Shown here piece after piece: positions 1 to 12,735 of a stretch of DNA of 64,000 nt (position 1 is its first letter; each line of letters opens with the position of its first letter). The position numbers and the translations under genes are program-made. The notes under the pieces were generated by a model. That model was given only the letters and a program-made list of their open reading frames with translations. It was not told where the DNA came from and made no database searches. The stretch covers positions 22,239,252-22,303,251 of the forward strand of contig NC_054534.1 in NCBI RefSeq assembly GCF_017654505.1, written 5' to 3'. Origin of the DNA: Polyodon spathula (taxonomy: Eukaryota; Chordata; Actinopteri; Acipenseriformes; Polyodontidae).

Positions 1-144
1 TGTTGTAATGGAGTGGAAATGTTTATGGCTCCATCACTGCTGGTGGCTTTTTTGCAGTGTGGATAGCATCAAAGAACAAGGAATAGTTTTCGATCATAAG
101 TTGCATTGGGTTATTATTATGCATATTTTCAGTAAAACCAAGAC
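1..144. other. Left edge, unassigned
   Basis: No exon, repeat family or structure recognised before the Tc1 homology begins near 145. Confidence 0.5.
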
Positions 145-1277
145 AACACAACCTACTCAACACTTTCAAGAGGCAAGAGAATTTTTTTTATTGTGAAACT
201 ACAGTTAATGATAAAACAAAACAAAAACTGAAATGTCTTGGTCTCAATTGGATTCAAGTCTTTGACTGGGCCATTCTAGGACAATCACTTACTTGTTTTT
301 GGTTCTATGCTTGGGATCATGTCCTGCTGAAAGGTGAATCGTCCCAGTCTTAGGTCTTTTGCAGACTGAAGCAGGTTTTCCTCAAGGATTTGCCTGTATT
401 TGCCTGATAAGCTTCCCAGTCCCTGACTATGAAAAGCATCCCCATAGCATGATGCTGCCACCACCATTCTTCACAGTAGGGGTGGTGTTACCTGGATGAT
501 GTGCTGTGTTGGGTTTGCGCCAGACATAACGCTTTGCAAATGGTTCAATTTTTGTTTCATTGGACCAGAAAATCTTTTGCCACATTTTGCCACAGAGTCT
601 CCCACATGCCTTTTAGCAAATTCCAAGTAGGATTTTACATGGGATTTTTCAGAAATTGCTTCCTACTTGCCACTGTTCCATACAGGCCATATTTGTGGAG
701 TACCTCAGCTACTGTTGACACAATGGACCATCTCGGCCATGGAACACTGTAGGTCTTTTAAAGTTGTCATTGGCCTCTTGGTGGCTTCTCTGACCAATGC
801 CCTTCTTACCCGACTGCTCAGTTTGGGAGGACGGCCTGCTCTAAGCAGATTCTGGATGGTGCCATATTCCTTCCACTTCTTAATGATCGACTTCCACAAC
901 TTTATCCCAGAGTTATTTTTTTAAGACCCTTGGTCTCATGATAGTATCTTTGCTTTGAATGCACTAACCAACTGGGGGACCTTACAGAGACAGGTGTATT
1001 TAATCTGAAATCATGTGAACCACTTTTATTGCACATAGATGGACTCCACTTAACTTACTGTGTGAATTCTGAAAGCAATTGGCTGCACCTGAGCTTATTT
1101 AGTTATTTAGGCGTGTCATAGCAAAGGGAGTGAATACTTATCTAATGAAGACTTTTCAGGTTTTTATTTTTTCACACATTGAAAGTGTGCTGGTTGTGTA
1201 AATCAAAGGAAAAAGAAACATTTAAATGCATCAAGATTTAAGGTTGTAACACAACAAACTATGAAAACTTCCAGGTC
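145..1277 (-). mobile_element. Truncated Tc1-like DNA transposon, family A
   Basis: The transposase reads right to left. The copy aligns over its length with the fuller copy at 49381-50995, sharing the GGTCTTTTGCAGACTGAAG and GCATGATGCTGCCACCACC stretches. It lacks the left terminal repeat and about 200 bp of the 3' coding part near 225. The helix-turn-helix region is readable on the minus strand at 705-899 (IIKKWKEYGTIQNLLRAGRP, then [18 protein letters not shown]). Stops and frame breaks elsewhere make it inactive. The right end fades near 1277, short of the terminal bases. Confidence 0.88.
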
Positions 1278-2390
1278 TTGGGAGATATCCAAAATTTCAC
1301 CAATGATTTGTATTACCTATGGATTTGGATTCAGTCACATCCTCCTTTATGTCTAACAGTATTTGCAGACTTGCTTCTTACAGAGTGGAGCATTAAGTAT
1401 TTCTTTTTAAGTGCTTGTTAATGTGCACAACAAGCTCATCACATTTCTTAATTGTATACCCAAGAAAGCATTGTAAAGTTGATTTATATTGCTATAAAGA
1501 CGTTTTTGTTATTCACATTTAACATTTTTGGTCTACAGCTGCACATGTTTAAACTTCAAAAGCTTCCCATTATACTTGGACCAGCATGTGTTTTTACTGT
1601 GAGATTAGTTGATAGTGTTTTACATCAGAGTCTGGAAGTACAACAGTACTATCTTTGTGGACCCACATTTATCACTATATCCCCAGTAAGGTCTATTCGA
1701 TAAACTACCTAGTTTAACAGTCCTTTAAGAGTCAATCATAATGGCGATTCTGTTTTCTGTAGTTTGACGTTGGTACCATGAGCAAACTTGATAAACGTCA
1801 GAGCAGGCTGGCAGAAACTTTCTCTTGAAGCTAGCAATCACACTTTAATAGAGAGCCAGTCTCTGCTTTTATTATCACTAGATCAATTTGGATTACAAGC
1901 AGTGATTCGCCCTGTCATTTTCTATTATTTCAAGAAAAAGCACATATCCATTAAAACATTTTTTTAAGTATACAGCAAAAGCTGTATTTATATCAATCTT
2001 ACCATCCAGTAAGACCCGGACAGGTTTGTTTGGTCAGGCATGCAGCCACCTGTCTTAAGCAGTTCCTTTGGTTCAGGCTTTTATCAGTACTTTAGATTTT
2101 TTTTGGAACCGACAGTAGTACAACTATTATTTTCAATAGTTTTTTTTTTTTTTTTAAGGAATGTTTATTGTTATGTTACACAGTTTCCAGCTGTCTGCTG
2201 TCATAGGTACTATGTGTGCTACATGGAATTCATTTTAAGGGATTTTCTTGTTTGCTATATGGAATTCATGAGGATTTTCTTTGTTTAACTTTGGAAAGGT
2301 ATTCAGTTTTACAGAACAAGCCTTTCCAGGGAATATTAAAGCATTTTGGAAGGAGGTACCCAGTTTGTTATACATTTTTATGAAGTGAAT
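1278..2390. other. Unassigned AT-rich intergenic DNA
   Basis: No gene or repeat family recognised. It holds a T15-class run near 2140 and a near-repeat of TGCTACATGGAATTCAT at about 2218 and 2253. Confidence 0.4.
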
Positions 2391-3204
2391 TAGAACATAA
2401 GAACATAAGAAAGTTTACAAACGAGAGGAGGCCATTCGGCCCATCTTGATCGTTTGGTTGTTAGTAGCTTATTGATCCCAAAATCTCATCAAGCAGCTTC
2501 TTGAAGGATCCCAGGGTGTCAGCTTCAACAACATTACTGGGGAGTTGATTCCAGACCCTCACAATTCTCTGTGTAAAAATCCTATTTTCTGTTCTGAATG
2601 CCCCTTTGTCTAAACTCCATTTGTGACCCCTGGTCCTTGTTTCTTTTTTCAGGCTGAAATAGTCCCTTGGGTCGACACTGTCAATACCTTTTAGAATTTT
2701 GAATGCTTGAATTAGGTCGCCACGTAGTCTTCTTCGTTCAAGACTGAACAGATTCAATTCTTTTAGCCTGTCTGCATATGACATGCCTTCTAAGCCTGGA
2801 ATAATTCTGTTCGCTCTTCTTTGCACTCTTTCTAGAGCAGCAATATCTTTTTTATAGCGAGGTGACCAGAACTGCACACAATGTTCAAGATGAGGTCTTA
2901 CTAGTGCATTGTACAGTTTTAACATTACTTCCCTTGATTTAAATTCAACACTTTTCACAATGTATCCGAGCATCTTGTTAGCCTTTTTTATAGCTTCCCC
3001 ACATTGTCTAGATGAAGACATTTCTGAGTCAACAAAAACTTCGATTCCTTCTCCAATTTCAGTATCTCCCATATGATATTTATAATGTACATTTTTATTT
3101 CCTGCGTGCAGTACCTTACACTTTTCTCTATTAAATGTCATTTGCCATGTGTCTGCCCAGTTCTGAATCTTGTCTAGATCATTTTGAATGACCTTTGCTG
3201 CTGC
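2391..3204 (-). mobile_element. CR1-clade LINE, 3' end
   Basis: The element reads on the minus strand. Its 3' end is at 2391-2420, where two units of an octamer (TTATGTTC on the minus strand) form the short tandem tail typical of CR1-type LINEs. The coding homology runs back to about 3204 (AAAKVIQNDLDKIQNWADTW precedes the open frame). The element is 5' truncated, as usual for LINEs. A second, much shorter copy of the same tail lies at 28167. Confidence 0.9.
2461..3141 (-). pseudogene. CR1 reverse transcriptase, C-terminal 226 residues
   Basis: One uninterrupted frame covers the thumb and C-terminal region of a CR1-like polyprotein. Readable family blocks are MTFNREKCKVLHAGNKN, LYNALVRPHLEHCVQFWSP, KKDIAALERVQRRANRIIPG, LKELNLFSLERRRLRGDLI and a C-terminal WNQLPSNVV. 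The RT catalytic YADD lay further upstream and is absent. The lack of stops over 226 codons suggests a fairly recent insertion. No host function is implied. Confidence 0.9.
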
Positions 3205-5155
3205 AGCTTTGCTGATTTCCTTTCAGTGACAGGTTTAAGACAAAATAAATGACTTCAAGATCTGGCACCAGGGATTGTTTCTGCAGAAAGCCTTATTAGT
3301 AGTATTATTATTAGATCTGTTAAAGCAAAATCATGCTATGATTTTCAATGACACATGGAGTGCTCTGATAGCTCTTGAATAGCTGGTCCTAAAGAGGGCA
3401 GCGGTGTACCACTCTCTGTTTGCCCTAACAGAAGAATATCATCAGGAGCACAGCCAACTGAATAGACACCCTAACAGACCATACAATTAAACAACAAAAA
3501 ACACTTCAAGGCTGCTATTTTTACTAATTAGCTGGTCTTAGAGCACTGACTTTGCAGTAAAATAGTGATCACATTGTGACTTGCACCTTTTCCATGTTAC
3601 AATGTATAGTATATTGCATACCTTGGTACCTTACTCTAGCTTTGGCTTTACATATCAGTACATGGGCAGCTTGGTGCAGCAATGTACAGCTGTGGAAACG
3701 ATATCCTAATGTACGTATTTTAATTAGGTTTTCTTTTCTTTGCATTGGCAAATGAACAGATCCTGAAATTTTGAGACAGACACACACAAAAAATATTGTC
3801 GAATGTAAGGCATTCTTTGCTTTACATTACTACTTATTTAAATGATCACTTCAAATGCATTATTATCAAAACAAAACAAAAAAAAAAAAACCTGCACAAT
3901 CTTTTTTTTTTTTTTAATTTAATAGTCTGAGGCAATGAGGTACTAACACACCCATCTCAAGGCACTTTGAAAACCCTGGGATAACATCACTGTATTTGAT
4001 AACGACATTCTTTACAGTATCCTGCTTATTATCTGCTACAGTACTGTACTGAAATATAGATTGTGAATTTTTCAAGCCATCAAGCCACTTACTATTGACA
4101 GTTTTTTTTCGTTTTTTTTTTAATGGCCATTTTTCCACTGATGAATAGTTAAGTAAAAAAAAAAAACCAAAAAGGATCGGAAAAATTACCCGAAATGTAA
4201 AATATGTTGATCAGAACCACATAGATTTTAAATTCCCACAACCTTTTTTGAGTCTCTACTCAACATTGCAATGACAATCAAACTGCACTGGGTGGGCGGT
4301 ACCCTTTACACCATTGGCTAATCCACTATGTGTAGTTCCAATTGAATAGACTTGACTGCAAGCAAAGCCACTTGTAGCTGTAAGAATATAGCTAAAGAAA
4401 GCCTTTCTTGCTTTCAGACACGTTCAGCTGAAAGGGTGTTTACATGTTTTTTTGGTTTTTTCTTAATACTGGTTGCTTGAAGTTTCATTGAAAGCCCTTT
4501 AGACAGATACACTTAACTCCAATTTGCACCACATGTAGCTCTTAGCCGTGGCTGAAGTTAAACACCTGATAAACACCCTTTATGAATACAGTCTATTGTG
4601 TACATGATAAAATAGTCATTGTCTAAGAAAAAAACAAAAACAAACTGTATTCCAAATGATTTCCTTCACATTTGATTTAGCTATTGATCAGGTGCAGTGT
4701 CTGCTTTGTTTGCATTTACAACTCATTAGGTGTTTGATGTGCTGAAATTAGATATAGCAGGTAGAAAAATACAAATCGAGGATATTGGAATGAATAAACA
4801 TTTCCTTCATTAAGCTGCTATTATAAAACAGAAGCCTGCTTTTTTATTTCCAGAAGAAAAGGTAATGCTGCTAAGTACTACCTTTAGTTAGGATTCCTGT
4901 GCAGCATCTAAACCATATGGTGGAAAGCCCATTCCAGCACAAGGCCAATATTGTATGGTCTAGAAAAGCAACACTTGAATGCCATATGAATAAGTTTGAC
5001 TTTCATACAACAGGGTACTATATCAAAACAGATTTGTTATAGATTTGTGTAAAATAGGTACCGTATTGAATATTTAATCCACTAACCTCTAACATAGTAC
5101 ATCTGTAGGTGATCATGATTCTTGTCTTTGTTTTCATCATATTCAGCTGGAGATT

Positions 5156-5158
<3 letters not shown>
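3205..5158. other. Unassigned intergenic DNA
   Basis: No gene recognised. Several A or T runs occur (3873-3890, 3903-3915, 4155-4166). Confidence 0.4.

Positions 5159-5219
<61 letters not shown>
5159..5219. repeat. (TA)n microsatellite
   Basis: An uninterrupted TA tract of about 60 bases. The YIYIYI open frame across it is an artefact. Confidence 0.97.
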
Positions 5220-5221
<2 letters not shown>

Positions 5222-6039
5222 TGCTGCCTTTTGCTGGGCTGCTGGCTCTGCTTGATGTACATTTTAGGAATTACTGGAAAAACAATATGCATTACGGTTA
5301 GGGTGACCAGACTTCCAAAGAGCAGATCCGGAACACATAGATTCAAATGTTTTTTTAAAGGCTTCTTATTTGAACATAGTCCTTATATCACTATTACCGT
5401 TTTCATATTAAACAAAAAACAGCAACCTCTGACTTCTACACAAACCACTGCACCTTCACTTTCCAATTCATGGACACGTTTAACTTAACTAGATATTATA
5501 ATGATATGTATTCCAATTGTTACCCTTCATTTCTATCATTTCACATTTATTAGTATAGTAACCTCTATTAAAATATTATTTTGTAACATGATTGCTGATT
5601 GTTTATGTAATTAATGAAAGGTTTAAGGTTTGGGGGAAGATGTTGTGATACTGGGACAGTTGATCTGAAAAGGAGATGGTCATGGTCAAACCATAATTAC
5701 AGTAAACTATACTAATACAGTTTAAAAACCACTACTTCTTTTTTCCAACTTTTTGTAAGTTATAACAGAATACTAATGATACAATACCTTAGCACTGAAA
5801 ATAGGCTGGACAACAAAATGACGCAGCACACACCTTGTGTAATTACATTTTTCCTCACAATATAGTGGTTGGACAAAAACGAAAAGCCAAAGAGGTGTAC
5901 TTTTAATAAAGTTTAATATTTATGAAATGTTTTCTAGGCTGTTGTTGAGGAACCCAAAGAACAGTTAATGATTTATTAGACACATTGAATAACTCCCGAA
6001 TTCGGAAAAATTACCCAATTTCTCAAAAAAGGGGACTAC
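5220..6039. other. Unassigned intergenic DNA
   Basis: Nothing firmly recognised. GGTTAGGGTGACCAGACTTCC (trimmed motif GGGTGACCAGACTTCC near 5298) resembles stretches seen in old vertebrate repeats but is too short to call. Confidence 0.35.
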
Positions 6040-7135
6040 AGCATGTGATTCCTTCCATTTTAACTCATCTCATTCATAGAATGCTGTCTTTGTCCAGTGT
6101 AATGGCAGATGTGTTTCCCTTTCAATTCGAAGACAACCACAACCAAATAGGTATGGGATATTCCTGCCCTTTGGTAGGTATTGCTGCGCTCTCTATACCA
6201 GAGCTGGTGAAAGGCCCCTTCCTGGGATGACGCACTCGGTCCAGCCCACCAAGGGAATAAAACCGTCACTCACAGGAATAGCCTCCTATTTTTCCATATC
6301 AAGACAGTACAGTAAGACCTCTGTGTTGAGCCGAACGTATTGACAGAAAAGAGCTTCTCGTTGTCGATTCGAGTCGGTTGTATTTCCCTCGAATTTGTGC
6401 TGAAAGCTGGCTTGCTGCTTTCCTGTAATCAATTACTTAAAAAAGACAGAGCCCTTTATTGCCTTTCTGTCTTTCAGCAGCCTCCCTGCTTGTGTGGTAG
6501 GCCACTGTGTGAGCGACTGCCTGTGAAATGATCCGCGAATGATTGTGTTGTTCCTGAGAGTACAAGTGTCCCCTTGGGGCTAGGCTTTTCTGTATCTCCG
6601 CTGTTGAGTGACCCTTCCAGCCGCGTTCTCCTCCATGGGGCTAGGCCTTGCCACATCCCTGCTGTCGAGTAATTCTGCCGGCCACAGGCACGCCACTGCG
6701 GTGAGTCGGACTTTGTACAGATGCTGTACTCTCTGTCCCTTCTCTATCTCGGTGCACAGCTGCTTAGAGTAAGCGACACACTGTGACAGCGCCTTAACGG
6801 TAGTGCACAATAGTTCTGCACGGCATGCGGTGTACTTAGTGCCCTCAGTACTCAGTGTACGTGGTACCCGGTACTCACAGTGCACCTAGTGTATATGTGC
6901 TAGTACCTCTACCACTCTAGTGCGATTACGAATTACTGGTTGATCTGACCCCAGTCACGAGAGGATGCACTGGCCCACATGGCGGTTGTGATGGAGCAAC
7001 TGGTCACGCTGGGCCTCACCATAAATGATGCACAGTCGGCTTACATCAGTCCAGTGCATCAGTGCACCTGTCGGACAACAGAGTTGCAGCTATCCAGGGT
7101 TGCCTCTTCCTGTTTCGACAGGGATCACACCTATT
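6040..7135 (+). mobile_element. Putative DIRS-like (tyrosine recombinase) retroelement fragment
   Basis: This block is richer in GC and CpG than its surroundings. It contains GGTATGGGATATTCC, GGGATGACGCACTCGGTCC and AAGGGAATAAAACCG, which remind me of terminal regions of fish DIRS-like elements. From about 6820 to 6915 it is built from near-repeats of GTACT/GTGTAC/GTGCAC words. No recombinase or RT frame is readable, and the minus-strand frames at 6474-6885 look like shadows. The family call rests on memory. What can be seen is a roughly 1.1-kb foreign-looking block. Confidence 0.4.
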
Positions 7136-7289
7136 AGACAAATGCTAGTATATGCAGATTCTTTTAATGTTTAAAAAGAGCGCCGCAAAAAAAAAAAAAA
7201 AGTATAATCTATATAAACTACTCTACATTGATAAAGTAAAAAAAAAATGTATATAGAATATAAATAAGTAAGACTTACAGAGAAACACA

Positions 7290-8701
7290 GATTAATCTCA
7301 GTTGCATAAGTATACAACCCCTTTGCTACTGCAGCCCTAAATCAGCTCAGGTGCAAATGATTTGTTTGAAAGGTCACAAAATTAGTGAAATGGTTTCTGC
7401 CTGTGTGTACTCAAAGTGGTTTGACATGAGGACAATTTCCCTCTGGTATATAAAGACTTTCAAGCTGCAACTCACACAGTGATCCAACAAAGCAACCATA
7501 AAGATCAAGGAGCTTTCTAAACAAGTCAGGGATAAAGTGGTAGAGAGGCACAGAGCAGGAGAAGAGTACAAGAAAAATTTCAAAGGCGCTAATTATCCCT
7601 CTCAGCACAGTGAAGTCCATCATTAAGAAGTGGAAGAGGCATCGTACCACCAAGACACTACCCAGATCAGGTCGCCCTCCCAAACTGAACAGCCAGACAA
7701 GCAGGAAACGAGTTCGGGATGTCACTCTGAAGCCAACAATTACCTTGAGAGATCTGCAAAGTTGTGTGCCTGGGATGGGAGTCAGTGTTCACATAGCAAC
7801 AATAAGCCGATCCCTACACAAAGCTGGCCTGTATGGACGGGTGGCAAGAAAGAAACTATTATTCAAAAAGCCTCATCTTAAAGAACATATGGAATTTACA
7901 AAAAGCATGTAGATGATACTGCAGACATGTTAAAAAAGGTTTTGCGGTCCGGCGAGACAAAAATTGAACTAAATTCCAAACGTTACAGCTGGCGCAAGCC
8001 CAACACTGCACATCACCCAGTCAATGCCATCCCAACTGTCAAGCATGGTCATCATATTAAGAGGATGCTTCTCTTCAGAAGGGACTAGAAAGCTTGTCAG
8101 GATAGAGGGGAGAATGGATTGTGCAAAGTACAGGTGAACCCTTGAGGAAAACCTGTTTGACTCAGCCAAGATTCTGATACTGGGGTGGAAATTCATATTT
8201 CATATGACCCGAAGCACAAAGCCCAAGTCACACTGGAGTGGTTGAACAAGAAGAGAATTAATGTTCTTGAGTGGCCCAGTCAAAGTCCTGACTTGAATCC
8301 AATTGAAAATTTATGGCGAGACTTGAAAGATTGCAGTCCATCTACAATCCCCAACAAACTTTTGCAATTTTCTGGTGAAGAATGGGCAAAAATGTCCCCT
8401 TCCTACTGTGGAAAGCTAGCAGAAACTTATCCAAAAAGACTCATAGCAGTAATTGCTGCAAAAGGTGCTTCTACCAAGTACTGACTTAAGGGGCTGCATA
8501 CTTATGCAACCAGTAAATTTCATTTTGTACATTTTCTTTGCAAGTTTTGCTGACATTTAACCTCCTCCTCATATAACAGTGTTCAGTTTAATCACTGCAG
8601 CTTTGAATAAAAAAAGTTTGTTTGAAAAACTGCATACTGTACATTATTTGAATTAAACAAAATGTGAGATTATTGGTAGGGGGGAATACTTCTGCAAACC
8701 A

Positions 8702-8704
<3 letters not shown>
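7290..8704 (+). mobile_element. Decayed Tc1-like DNA transposon, family C
   Basis: The transposase is on the + strand. The 5' side has CAGTTGCATAAGTATACAAC at 7299; the 3' side has the related TACTTATGCAACC at 8499 and ends in GGGGGAATACTTCTGCAAACC just before an (AT)n tract at 8705. The left terminal repeat matching that right end is not visible, so the left end is truncated. The differing TIR-proximal motif separates it from families A and B in this window. Confidence 0.85.
7499..8483 (+). pseudogene. Tc1 transposase pseudogene
   Basis: It begins in one frame (IKELSKQVRDKVVERHRAGE), shifts near 7590, and continues as STVKSIIKKWKRHRTTKTL through ARKKLLFKKPHLKEHMEFTK to a stop at about 7909. 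More breaks follow. The last part (8185-8483) keeps [20 protein letters not shown], with the third catalytic Glu of the DD34E triad, and ends AAKGASTKY. The second catalytic Asp, normally in DNDPKH, is Ser here (SYDPKH), so the enzyme is dead even apart from the frameshifts. Two helix-turn-helix DNA-binding motifs are recognisable in the first 120 residues. Confidence 0.9.

Positions 8705-8766
<62 letters not shown>
8705..8766. repeat. (TA)n microsatellite
   Basis: About 62 bases of TA, sitting exactly between the right end of the Tc1 copy and another transposon-like end at 8767. Confidence 0.97.
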
Positions 8767-8769
<3 letters not shown>

Positions 8770-8890
8770 CCATGAAAAAGTATTTGCCCCGTCTGATTTT
8801 TGCTCATTTCTCACATTGAATTTGGGCAGATCTTTTTGTGGGTTGTAGTAGTATATAGACGGAGTCTGAGAGAAAAAAATCACACCAAAG
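8767..8890 (+). mobile_element. Terminal fragment of a second DNA transposon
   Basis: GTGCCATGAAAAAGTATTTG at 8767, followed by CCCC and TGCTCATTTCTCACATTGAA, has the form of a Tc1-type terminal repeat common in fishes. The homology fades within about 120 bases and no partner end was found. Confidence 0.5.
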
Positions 8891-11800
8891 TTTGGTGCTT
8901 CTTTCAGCTGTATTACATTCTTAATCAGATCTTAATACCAGAACTGTTATTTTTCAAAACTGTGGAGCCTTTCAATCCCGAGATAAAAATGGAAAAATTG
9001 TAAAATTTATGATGTTTTTGAAAGGAAATACAGCTGGGTGGTGTAAATGCTAACTAATCCAGCTCCTCCAGTAATTCCCTACTTTATGGGACCTGAAGAG
9101 AATTTCTACCAATATGTCATTGGACCATTTCAGCTATTCTTTGATTTTTTATTTATTTTGGTGCACAAAGACCCGTTGCTAATAAGCTATTTAAATAACT
9201 GAAACCCTCAGTTTACCAACAGTGCAGTGACCTCACTTCGAATGGGGTAGCAAGCTTAGAAGTCATATTTTCCAGTTTCCTTGTATACTTTTTTTGGGTT
9301 CAGAATGCAAGGGTTCTTACAAATCATATATGATTTCACAGCAGTCTCTTAATAAATTAAGAAAACAATCAGCGATGGCCATTGTTATCATCTTTGCATT
9401 AGGACCTGATTGGCAAGATTTAAGAGGCTGTGTTCCATGTTATTCAGTTTGGATCATCTGTTATGATTACAGCATTGTAGAATATAGTGGAACATATTTG
9501 AACAACTTTACTAAACCCAGTGCTCTTTAACTTAACTTTATTTTATTAACATTACAAGGCACTAAAATCTATCTATCTCTCTACCTAGCAAGCTTGATAA
9601 ACTTAATGCTCCTTGATTAAATTATTATTTTTTTTAATGATATAAAGTCCACACCTCATACTATACCTCTGTGAAGTAATTCATTCCAACAAATTATAAT
9701 AAACACAATTCCACTTGATGCAAGGAAATTCTGAAAGATTGGACATTCAAAACAAACAAAAAAAAAAAAATACATATACAACATGTAAAGTTTAAACACT
9801 TACCAATAAATTAGTTGAAGTATAAAGTACATTTATTAAAAATTTAAATTTTTGTTTCACATTAATCTAAAATTTTCACAGCAGCAATAAAGTTTGTAAA
9901 GTCACATTCCATATTATACAAATAGATTTTCTGTATTTCCCAATATTCAATATGTTCTATGGCCAACATTAGTTAACACAAACAGCATTAGTAATAGGTA
10001 AAAGTGTGTGCTGGCCAAGTGTAATCAAGCCAAAGGTTACCAGGTGATTTTGCTGGATTGCTTTTATGCAAAGCTTACAGTTTACAGTTCCTTCTATCAG
10101 TGTTGTTTCAGATGTTGTGAGCTCAGTGGTGGCTGGTGCACTGGTGGCAGGTATGAATTAGTAATGTAATAAAGATGTGCTGTGTTTGAATTGATCCATG
10201 ACAATGCATTGTGTCTAATTTAATTATGGTTCAAGTTTTATCTGGCACTACATTTAATATTCATTTGTAGGTGCTGTACTATAAATGGAGCAACCAACTT
10301 GCTTTCCGTTTTAATTTAGTTTATTGCACTGGAATGATGGGAATCAGAGAAGTCTTGTTTTCTGTTTTAATTTAGTTTATTGTACTGGAATTAATGGAAT
10401 CAGAGAAGTCTTGTTTGCACACTGGCAGTGAACTTCACTTTCTTAACTTTGTTATTGTTCTGGTCCCTTAATGAAACTAAATTAAAGATTTATATCTAAA
10501 AAATAACATTCACTTGAGGCTGTAATTCATCATGCAAAATAACATATGTCAGGCCCCTAATCATTTTCAAAGGGACCATGATTATCATTTGTTAAAACAT
10601 ACAAGAAATGTTAAAATATGGATTAACTAGAAGCATCATGGGCACAGATCACCACAGCAACCATTTTTAACCCAACCCACACATGATTTGCTAATGATTG
10701 ATCAAAAACAACCCGAATTAGTACCCAAAATATAAGCAATTCAATTTAACAAGGTACCCCTCTGATAATGTGAGCAGGAATATACCTCCAGCTCACCCTC
10801 TTAGGCCTCCGTGGAACTAGTGCCCGAATGCAGGGACTACAGGGCTAAACCACCCACCTCGTTTAAATGTTAAACATCTGACAAAGAATCTACAAAGAAA
10901 CTAAATGATAATGTAAACAAATGCACTGGCTTCAAAATTTAAAGCAGCAATTGTAGGCCTTAAATGTTATGATGTCACCCAATCTTCTGAATCAAATTAC
11001 AGCCTTGTATTTGATGCCCTGACATCCATTACACTTGAAGTATATGTATGTTTGTCTTTTGTATCACTATCCTGGTAATTATTTGAGTTTTAAACTGTGA
11101 AATTTGTATTTAATTTCATAAAGATGTTCTGGTTCTATTTCTCATATTATGTTATAACAGTAAATTAAATATAAACCAAAAAAGAAAAGCTATTAAAATG
11201 ACATTTGAAGCACAAAAAAGGTTAACCTAATTTTCATGGCCAGTTATTAAAGTTCTGTTTTGCTCCCTAAAATATAATGACAATTGAATGTATAACTTCT
11301 TACTGATTAACTTGTACGACAGTACTAGCATCATGCCTATTTGACAGCGATAAATAAACTCCAAGGGATGAAAGATGTACAGATAACAACCTGTTAACAA
11401 TCTCAGTTCTATTTTAGTTCAGTGTAGGAGTTTGTTGGACACTGCAGCTTTTATTTTAAAAGGAATTAATTTTATTAGGTCTTTGTTTATACTTATTAGG
11501 CTTTCAATGTCATACTCATTTCAGACAAAGTCAGTTTATGTGAACCCTTACGGTTTCCATCAAATTAAATAATGAACTTCTCTGATGAGTCCAACAAGCT
11601 GCATACACTCAACTTATTTTCCATCTTAAACCTGAAGATTATGTTAAAACATGGCTTGGCAGCTACTGACACCAACAATAAGGCACGAAACCCCCAAGCA
11701 GATGAGTACTTGAAGCATATACTGTATGATTGCTGTAAATCAAGGTCAGTACATTATGCCTAGAAACAAAAATCCTTTCCTTCTTCTTTAATGATAATAT

Positions 11801-12448
11801 CTGATACCTTTCTGTTTAACTTAACCCCTGCATAAAACAAATATTGTATTATGGTACAGATTACAAGCAATGCTCTGAACAAACCATGAATCTGAACATC
11901 TTCACTTGCATATTAACTTCTCTGTAATGTTGCTGTTGTTCCAATAAAAATGATAAACAATCCCATATTTACCAGTATTATAAGTAACATTAGCCTTAAA
12001 CCCTTTCCCACCATTATGGTTGTCTATACACCTATAGGTTTGCCTTTACAGTCTATAAGTTATTGTTACTGATACAGCTGGTAGCACACCAGCACAAGTT
12101 AGTTCCTTATACAGAAATACTGATGACTTGCATCCACAGTTTGCTGTTCATAGGCTTGTATTATTGTATCCCGTATTATTGCTAATCACTAACAGAAAAT
12201 TTGTGTTAAGTGAATTTGTATTATAAGACGCGCTTTACAATACAGGTAAGCAGGAATGGAATAAACACTGCAATGAAAGACAAGTTTGTTAGCACCCAAT
12301 AGCAATCTTATGTCATAGCTTTTTTGTTTATTTTTCAAATTTTATAACAGAATGTTGGTTAATTTGAAATCACAATTAAATGTGGACACCTGCAACTGTT
12401 GGATGAAACTGTAGGATATCATACCCAAATAAGAAGCCCACACATCCC
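8891..12448. other. Unassigned intergenic DNA
   Basis: No gene or family recognised over 3.5 kb, apart from the 56-bp tandem duplication at 10304-10416. Strongly AT-rich with scattered short A/T runs. Confidence 0.4.
10304..10416. repeat. 56-bp tandem duplication
   Basis: Two adjacent copies of GTTTTAATTTAGTTTATTG... CAGAGAAGTCTTGTTT begin at 10308 and 10364. They differ by a few substitutions and a small indel. Confidence 0.9.
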
Positions 12449-12735
12449 TTGAGAAAATCCTCTTCTTTTTCACTGTCCTTTGATGACAATCTACTTGAAC
12501 CTAAATCTGCAGCAATGGCTCATGGAGTTATCTTTGATCCTGAACTCTGTTTTAACTCTCACATTGGTGCGATTACAAAAACCACCTACTTCCATCTTAG
12601 GAATATTCCTAGAATTCAACCCCTGCTCCCTCAAAGGATTCCTGATTCTACCATTTCACAACTTCAGCTTTTCCAAAACTTTCCACAAGCTTGCCTTTAA
12701 ATTGAATTACGGAAAAGACACAGACAAAGCATAGC
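12449..12735 (+). mobile_element. L2-like LINE fragment (3' part of the RT region)
   Basis: The + strand frame reads SSSFSLSFDDNLLEPKS, then HGVIFDPELCFNSHIGAITK, TTYFHLRNIPRIQPLLP and LQLFQNFPQA. L2 elements have the block LGVIFDPxLSFxSHI...ITKxxYFHLRNIxRIRP at this point. Frame breaks follow near 12650. About 290 bp survives. Confidence 0.75.

Noticed and set aside
5143..5346. Open frames reading YIYIYI across AT tracts (also at 8588, 38327, 46232, 50927, 62501)
   Set aside because: Simple-repeat translation; no codon signal or homology outside the repeat.
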